Shown here: positions 4,720 through 9,013 of the stretch, in pieces
How positions within the stretch are numbered: the first letter of the stretch is position 1
Layout: each line of letters starts with the position of its first letter
Assembly: GCA_031279735.1 (NCBI GenBank)
Contig: JAITHX010000008.1
Location: 1-9,013, forward strand
Origin: Prevotellaceae bacterium
GTDB lineage: Bacteria > Bacteroidota > Bacteroidia > Bacteroidales > UBA932
Direction: 5' to 3'
DNA length: 9,013 nucleotides
The notes under the pieces: generated by a model
What the model was told of the DNA's origin: nothing
The model's database searches: none
The model's input: only the letters and a program-made list of their open reading frames with translations
Translations under genes and position numbers: made by a program

Positions 4720-6045
4720 TTATTTCCGGGTTCTCACTTTGGTGGACTCGTTGATAAGTCCGCATTTCACCTGATATGTGTCGCCGTCAAGTATGTTCAG
4801 GAAGAATGCGTCCGTCTGAGAGGGAAAATGCTGGGAATACATGCTTATGCTTTTGTTGGCTTCGTCGGCAAGAGATGCGTCCAATTGCTTTGCGCGTGCA
4901 AACTGATCGACCGCAACCCAATAGACCGAGCCTTTGCTCACCTCGTTGTCGCCGCAGCCCGAAACCTGTCCGTAAGCCGTTCCGAGCAGAAAATAAGATT
5001 TTCCGTTTCTCGGATTGGCGGCGATGGACTGACGGGCGTAGGTTATTGCCTGATTCACCTGTTTTTCTTTCAGATACAAGGCACCGAATTCCTGATAGTA
5101 TTTCGATTTGTTCAGCGCGTCGGTTTCTCGTTCCACAGCTTCCTTAAAGAACTGCATTGCTTTTTCCTTTTCGTTTTTCGAGTAATACATTCTTGCCAGT
5201 CCGTAGGAGGCTTCCGGCGATGGTTTCAGTCTGTTGTAGGCTTCGACGCTTTCGTAGTAGAGAGGTATTTCGGTACATTCCTTGGTGGAGAGAAGCGAAA
5301 CCACGAGCTTCACGGTTTCCACATCTTCCTTGTTGGCGTTGAATCTTGCTCCGAGCACCTTGGTGAGGTTCTCGCAGTTGGCGGCGTTCGTAGTCAGGAA
5401 CGCGCTTTCGATGCCGGCTTTCACGGCGGGCAAAATAGTGTCGTCGGGCGCGGCTTGCACCTGTTTGTCGGCGAGATCGGACATTTTGGTGTAAATATTC
5501 GTAAATTCTTCGAGCGACATTTCTTCCTTTTCGAACATTGCGCGAGCCGCAAGCATGACTTTCGCCGCCGCCATCAGGTCGATGTTTTTGTTGTGTTCGA
5601 TGGCGCGGAGATAGGCGTCGTAGATCGCGCGGTTGTTGTCGGAACGGTAGTTTTGTATGTCGATGGCTCTGTTGTAGAGCAGTTCCGACTTGTCGGCTTC
5701 CTTGAGTTTAAAGTACTCCATTCGTCTTTCGTAGAGTGTGAGCAAGGTGTCGATTCTCGCTTCCTTCAGCTTTTGATCGTTCGTTTTGCCTATCAGGTCA
5801 CGTATCATTCTCAATCCGTGTATGTAGAAGTTTTGACTTGCCTTCGGGCAATCGTTGTATATCTGCCTCCACGGAACGAGAGCGTTTTCGAAATTCCCGC
5901 TTTTGTATTCGGTTTGATAAGCCTGAATGTTCAAAAGACATTTGATGCTGTCTTCGGGGGTTTTTCCATATTTGCCCTGGGCGTTTGCGTTTACGCCGAT
6001 GATGCAGGTTACAAGCGTAAAAATCGTTAATCTTAATGTATTCAT
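4720..6045 (-). CDS. Secreted tetratricopeptide-repeat protein next to lptC
   Basis: 441 residues with an N-terminal signal peptide (TLRLTIFTLVTCIIGVNANA, likely cleaved near residue 22), so the protein is periplasmic or attached to the outer membrane from inside. The first half is helical and only loosely repeated (NFENALVPWRQIYNDCPKAS is a TPR-like start at about 52-71). Clearer TPR units lie at about 275-305 (ASYGLARMYYSKNEKEKAMQ), 314-344 (YYQEFGALYLKEKQVNQAI) and 345-395 (NGKSYFLLGTAYGQ). TPR proteins are scaffolds for protein contacts and have no catalysis. The C-terminal end after the repeats (DGDTYQVKCGLINESTKVRT) looks like a conserved tail in Bacteroidales homologues. The stop codon TAA is followed at once by the lptC ATG. 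A role in envelope or LPS assembly is inferred from this coupling alone. Confidence 0.88.
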   Translation of the reverse strand: MNTLRLTIFTLVTCIIGVNANAQGKYGKTPEDSIKCLLNIQAYQTEYKSGNFENALVPWRQIYNDCPKASQNFYIHGLRMIRDLIGKTNDQKLKEARIDTLLTLYERRMEYFKLKEADKSELLYNRAIDIQNYRSDNNRAIYDAYLRAIEHNKNIDLMAAAKVMLAARAMFEKEEMSLEEFTNIYTKMSDLADKQVQAAPDDTILPAVKAGIESAFLTTNAANCENLTKVLGARFNANKEDVETVKLVVSLLSTKECTEIPLYYESVEAYNRLKPSPEASYGLARMYYSKNEKEKAMQFFKEAVERETDALNKSKYYQEFGALYLKEKQVNQAITYARQSIAANPRNGKSYFLLGTAYGQVSGCGDNEVSKGSVYWVAVDQFARAKQLDASLADEANKSISMYSQHFPSQTDAFFLNILDGDTYQVKCGLINESTKVRTRK

Positions 6046-6121
6046 AACTTTAATCTATCGTTAATCATTTAATATAATTTAATTTTTTAACACGTTACAT
6101 TCAAATAAAAACAGTCGGCCG

Positions 6122-6871
6122 TTAAATTACACATTTTCCGATATTGCTGATTAACACCTTATTTAATCCAAACACAATCGGATTTGAAAACGCAAATATA
6201 GGGTATTTTATTTTCCGTGCAAAATAAAATGCGTCGCCTCCCGTGAAGATTATCTTGCGGTCGGGATATTTAAGGATATAACTTGTTATTTCACCGATTA
6301 TTCCGTTTACCACTCCGGCTTCTATCGCGCTTTGGGTCGATTGTCCCGTTTCGCCGACATTTTCGGGAGCGCCCAGCAGCGGAAGCCTGTTCGTATAGTC
6401 GTGAAGCGCTTTGAATCGCATAGACAGTCCGGGCGAAATGTTTCCTCCGGTGAAACGGTTGTTTTGGTCAACGAAATTGATTGTTATCGCGGTTCCGAAA
6501 TCGAACGCCGCAAGATTCGCGTTCGGAAAAAAAGCATTTGCGCCTATGACTGCCGCCAGCCTGTCGCCTCCGAGCGTTTCGGGCGTTTCGTAAACGATTT
6601 TCATCGGACAGGGTGTCAGGGCGGTGAAGTGAATGAACGGATTCAGGCGGCGCGTCAGGAAGTCGAGCATGTCGGCGGGGACTTTCCCCGACGCCACATA
6701 TATTCCGGCGCCGATTCGGGGAAAAAGATCGAACAGCTTTCTCAAGTCCGGCAAATCGCGGTAGATCGCGGAGTGCAGTATGCGCCTCCTGTCGGCAACG
6801 AACAGCTTGATGCGACTGTTTCCCATGTCGGCTATGAAATGCAGGGGCGGTGTGGTCGATTGATTGTTCAA
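6122..6871 (-). CDS. coaX: Type III pantothenate kinase CoaX
   Basis: 249 residues, the normal length. The enzyme phosphorylates pantothenate with ATP, the first step of coenzyme A synthesis, in the cytoplasm. Signature motifs of the ASKHA fold are present in order: phosphate-1 DMGNSRIK (15-22), the pantothenate/catalytic TLGGDR (99-104, with Asp103 as probable base), phosphate-2 DFGTAIT (124-130), the loop GGNISPG (142-148) and a late glycine motif IIFTGGDA. No type I (CoaA) features are seen. The start lies 4 bases past the stop of the gldB-like gene, so the genes are co-transcribed. The first ten residues (MNNQSTTPPL) precede the first strand and are not conserved in kind. A 76-base A/T-rich gap (6046-6121) separates it from the TPR gene; no clear promoter or terminator is visible there. 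Confidence 0.95.
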   Translation of the reverse strand: MNNQSTTPPLHFIADMGNSRIKLFVADRRRILHSAIYRDLPDLRKLFDLFPRIGAGIYVASGKVPADMLDFLTRRLNPFIHFTALTPCPMKIVYETPETLGGDRLAAVIGANAFFPNANLAAFDFGTAITINFVDQNNRFTGGNISPGLSMRFKALHDYTNRLPLLGAPENVGETGQSTQSAIEAGVVNGIIGEITSYILKYPDRKIIFTGGDAFYFARKIKYPIFAFSNPIVFGLNKVLISNIGKCVI

Positions 6872-6875
6872 TTGT

Positions 6876-7883
6876 TCAGGGTTTGTATTTCGCCCGCCGG
6901 TATATTTCGTTGTAATTGTCGTCGTTCATCAGTTCCGAGAGCGTAACGTGCGGGTGTTTTTTCATGTACAGCGATACGATTCGGTAGCCTACCCAATTGC
7001 AGGCTTTTCCGGGCGATTCGGAAGTAAATTCGGAAGTAAAGGGCGCGTCTTCGGTTAGTTTCTTTATTTTGAAATAGTCGGTGGCAAAGAGCAGTTTCTC
7101 GCCTATCAGATGTTCCCACATATTCGATTCGTTGTTCAGACACCATTTGATTTGCTGACCGGTGAACCCGAACACGAGGCTGTCGGCTTCGTCGGGCAGA
7201 ATCGCTTTCGTTGCATACAGAATTTTTCCCTCGTGAATCATTTTCGACAGCAGAGTGTTGTTTTTGCGCGGGTCGAAAAACCATTCGCCGCCTGTCCAGG
7301 TCGAAATGCAGTCGGAGAGTATTTTTTGCGGCGTCATGTTGCGCGACATATATTTGGAGAATCCGAGATTGTCGTACAGCTTGTAGTCCGCTCCGAGATA
7401 TTTGTCCAGACTGATGGCAATCACGCTGTCGGTCAGAATCAGCGACTGGTTGAAGCCCGATATGCAGGCATAGACTTTCGGAATACGCTTGTCGGGGAAA
7501 TAATAACGATAGTATTTGAACGCTTCGGAGAGTTTGCGAGTCAGTCCGTCGAGATTCGGATAGCGCGCAACGACCGACGAATCTGCCATCTCGACAATTC
7601 GCGCTTTTCTGAACATTTCGAGATTCGCGGCGAAATCCGGTTCGTCGCATTTGCCTATATTCAGAATCCCCGACGTGTAGTTGTCGAAGAACGTGCCGTA
7701 GCGGAGCGACAGCTCCGCGCCCGTCTTTGTGAAGATGTCTCTGTCTAACCGCTGTATTTCCACCGTCAATTTTATTGACGACACGTCGGGCTTGCCGCTT
7801 CCGCATGAAAACAGAAGCGAAAGAAGTGTCGGAAGCAAAAGCGCCGGAAAAAGCAAGTCCCTGCACGCCGGCTTCATTCCCAT
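6876..7883 (-). CDS. gldB: GldB-family gliding-motility-associated lipoprotein
   Basis: 335 residues. The N-terminus is a lipoprotein signal (hydrophobic LLFPALLLPTLLSLLFSC, lipobox with Cys27). The body matches the GldB family: IQRLDRDIF near residue 43, YACISGFNQSLILTDSVIAISLDKYLG in the middle, LPDEADSLVFGFTGQQIKWCLNNESNMWEHLIGEKLLF, and GKACNWVGYRIVSLYMKKHPHVTL near the end. GldB is needed for gliding in Flavobacterium johnsoniae, but homologues occur in many non-gliding Bacteroidales, where the role is unknown; gliding should not be assumed here. The ATG at 7883 overlaps guaA by 10 bases. An in-frame ATG six bases later (7877) forms ATGA with the guaA stop and is an equally good or better start. 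The 3' end is 4 bases from coaX. Confidence 0.88.
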   Translation of the reverse strand: MGMKPACRDLLFPALLLPTLLSLLFSCGSGKPDVSSIKLTVEIQRLDRDIFTKTGAELSLRYGTFFDNYTSGILNIGKCDEPDFAANLEMFRKARIVEMADSSVVARYPNLDGLTRKLSEAFKYYRYYFPDKRIPKVYACISGFNQSLILTDSVIAISLDKYLGADYKLYDNLGFSKYMSRNMTPQKILSDCISTWTGGEWFFDPRKNNTLLSKMIHEGKILYATKAILPDEADSLVFGFTGQQIKWCLNNESNMWEHLIGEKLLFATDYFKIKKLTEDAPFTSEFTSESPGKACNWVGYRIVSLYMKKHPHVTLSELMNDDNYNEIYRRAKYKP

Positions 7884-9013
7884 TCTATTGTTGCCGGCGG
7901 CTTGGAACTGATGTCATACACGACACGATTTATTCCGCGCACCTTATTAATTATTTCGTTCGACACTTTCGCGAGAAAGTCGTAGGGTAGATGCACCCAG
8001 TCGGCGGTCATTCCGTCGGTTGAATGTACAGCGCGCAGAGCGGCAGTGTATTCGTAGGTTCGCTCGTCGCCCATCACGCCCACCGACCTCACGGGCAGCA
8101 AAATAACTCCCGACTGCCATATTTCGCCATACAAACCGCTTTCTTTCAGCCGCTCGGTGAAAATATGGTCGGCTTCGCGAAGTATATTTACTTTTTCCCT
8201 GCTCACCTCGCCCAAAACACGTATCGCCAGCCCCGGACCGGGAAAAGGGTGACGGTTCAGGATAAGAGGGTTCAAACCCAATTCCCGTCCCGCCCGCCGG
8301 ACTTCGTCCTTAAACAGCAGCCGCAAGGGTTCTATCAGCCGCAGGTTCATTTTTTCGGGCAGCCCGCCCACGTTGTGATGCGACTTGATGGTTGCCGAAG
8401 GTCCGTTGACCGATACTGATTCAATCACGTCGGGATATATCGTGCCTTGCGCAAGCCATTTGATATCCGTCAGTTTGCGGGCTTCCTCGTCGAAGACTTC
8501 TATGAAGTCGCGTCCTATCGCCTTGCGCTTGGCTTCGGGGTCGGAAACATCCATGAGGTCGGCGAAGAACTTTTCGGATGCGTTTACGCCCTTTACGTTC
8601 AAGCCCATCTCTTTGTAGGCTTCCAGCACATCTTCGAACTCGTTCTTTCGCAGCAAGCCGTGATCGACGAACACGCAGTTGAGATTCTGCCCTATGGCTC
8701 TGTGCAGCAGCATTGCCGCCACCGAAGAATCCACGCCGCCCGACAGCGCGAGAACAACCTTGTCGGCTTTCAGCTTTTCCCTCAACTCCCTTATAGTGTT
8801 TTCCACGAACGAGGCGGGCGTCCAGTCGGCGGCGCAGCGACAAATGTCAACGGCGAAATTCCGGAGCAGGGTCATTCCGTCGGAACTGTGCGTCACTTCG
8901 GGATGAAACTGAATGCCCCAAGTCTTTTCGCCTTCCGCGCGAAACGCCGCCACGGGAATGGCATGAGTGGTTGCAGTCACCGTAAAACCTTCGGGAAGAA
9001 GGGTTATCGAATC
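7874..9013 (-). CDS. guaA: GMP synthase (glutamine-hydrolysing), N-terminus off the window
   Basis: 379 codons are open from the right edge to a TGA at 7874. GuaA makes GMP from XMP, ATP and glutamine. The fragment begins inside the class I glutamine amidotransferase domain: WGIQFHPEVTHS holds the catalytic His and Glu (fragment residues 37 and 39), while the catalytic Cys lies in the missing part. Next comes the ATP-pyrophosphatase domain with the P-loop SGGVDSS (91-97), FVDHGLLRKNE and the IGRDFIEVFDEEA helix. The C-terminal dimerisation domain contains HHNVGGLPEKM, RHPFPGPGLAIR and the invariant end PATIEWE. By comparison with the E. coli enzyme (525 residues), about 140-145 N-terminal residues are outside. 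A GTG at 8980 is internal and not the start. The stop overlaps the gldB-like start. Confidence 0.97.
   Translation of the reverse strand, partial: DSITLLPEGFTVTATTHAIPVAAFRAEGEKTWGIQFHPEVTHSSDGMTLLRNFAVDICRCAADWTPASFVENTIRELREKLKADKVVLALSGGVDSSVAAMLLHRAIGQNLNCVFVDHGLLRKNEFEDVLEAYKEMGLNVKGVNASEKFFADLMDVSDPEAKRKAIGRDFIEVFDEEARKLTDIKWLAQGTIYPDVIESVSVNGPSATIKSHHNVGGLPEKMNLRLIEPLRLLFKDEVRRAGRELGLNPLILNRHPFPGPGLAIRVLGEVSREKVNILREADHIFTERLKESGLYGEIWQSGVILLPVRSVGVMGDERTYEYTAALRAVHSTDGMTADWVHLPYDFLAKVSNEIINKVRGINRVVYDISSKPPATIEWE

Noticed and set aside
4708..6030. A 440-codon open frame on the plus strand
   Set aside because: It lies antisense to nearly the whole TPR gene. That gene has a signal peptide, TPR motifs and a coupled junction to lptC; the plus-strand product has no recognisable domain and is rich in F, V and R as expected of a shadow frame.
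6046..6121. A third 7-bp repeat array or a promoter before the TPR gene
   Set aside because: TAAT occurs several times, but spaced by 8 and 5 bases rather than 7, and no TAnnTTTG match was found.
6868..7866. A 332-codon open frame on the minus strand, overlapping gldB
   Set aside because: It is the gldB region in another frame, with an arginine-, serine- and glutamine-rich product and no signal peptide; the GldB frame has lipobox and family motifs.
1..9013. CRISPR array, insertion sequence or phage genes
   Set aside because: No regularly spaced long direct repeats, no transposase or integrase motifs and no terminal inverted repeats were seen.

Overview
The window looks like chromosome from a member of the Bacteroidota, most likely order Bacteroidales. 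The reasons are a GldB-family lipoprotein, an LptC made as a lipoprotein, promoters of the Bacteroidetes type (TTTG, about 19 nt, TAnnTTTG), no obvious Shine-Dalgarno sequences, and typical Bacteroidales neighbours around type III pantothenate kinase. The species cannot be told from the sequence alone.

Right part (about 9013 down to 3920, all on the minus strand): a compact housekeeping block. It reads guaA (GMP synthase, N-terminus outside the window), gldB-like lipoprotein, coaX (type III pantothenate kinase), a secreted TPR protein, lptC (LPS export), then tRNA-Cys(GCA) with its own promoter and a strong intrinsic terminator. The genes are tightly packed: guaA and gldB overlap, gldB and coaX are 4 nt apart, and the TPR gene stop codon abuts the lptC start codon.

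Left part (about 3842 down to 1): an accessory multidrug-type efflux locus, also on the minus strand. A TetR/AcrR repressor is followed by a TolC-like outer-membrane factor and then by an HlyD/AcrA-type membrane fusion protein that runs off the left edge; an inner-membrane pump gene probably follows outside the window. Three copies of an operator-like motif (consensus CAGAGYGAAYRCTCY) sit at the tetR promoter and in front of tolC, which suggests one autoregulated circuit.

The most unusual feature is a two-gene module at 932-1629, on the opposite (plus) strand, between tolC and the fusion-protein gene. It encodes a 54-residue protein beginning MARPIKPTPILYGKDA and a 178-residue GNAT acetyltransferase, overlapping by ATGA, with its own promoter. 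It looks like a GNAT-type toxin-antitoxin pair inserted into the efflux operon, with an antitoxin that does not resemble the known ribbon-helix-helix type. Two 28-bp arrays of four 7-bp TAATTNN-type units lie exactly at the two ends of tolC.
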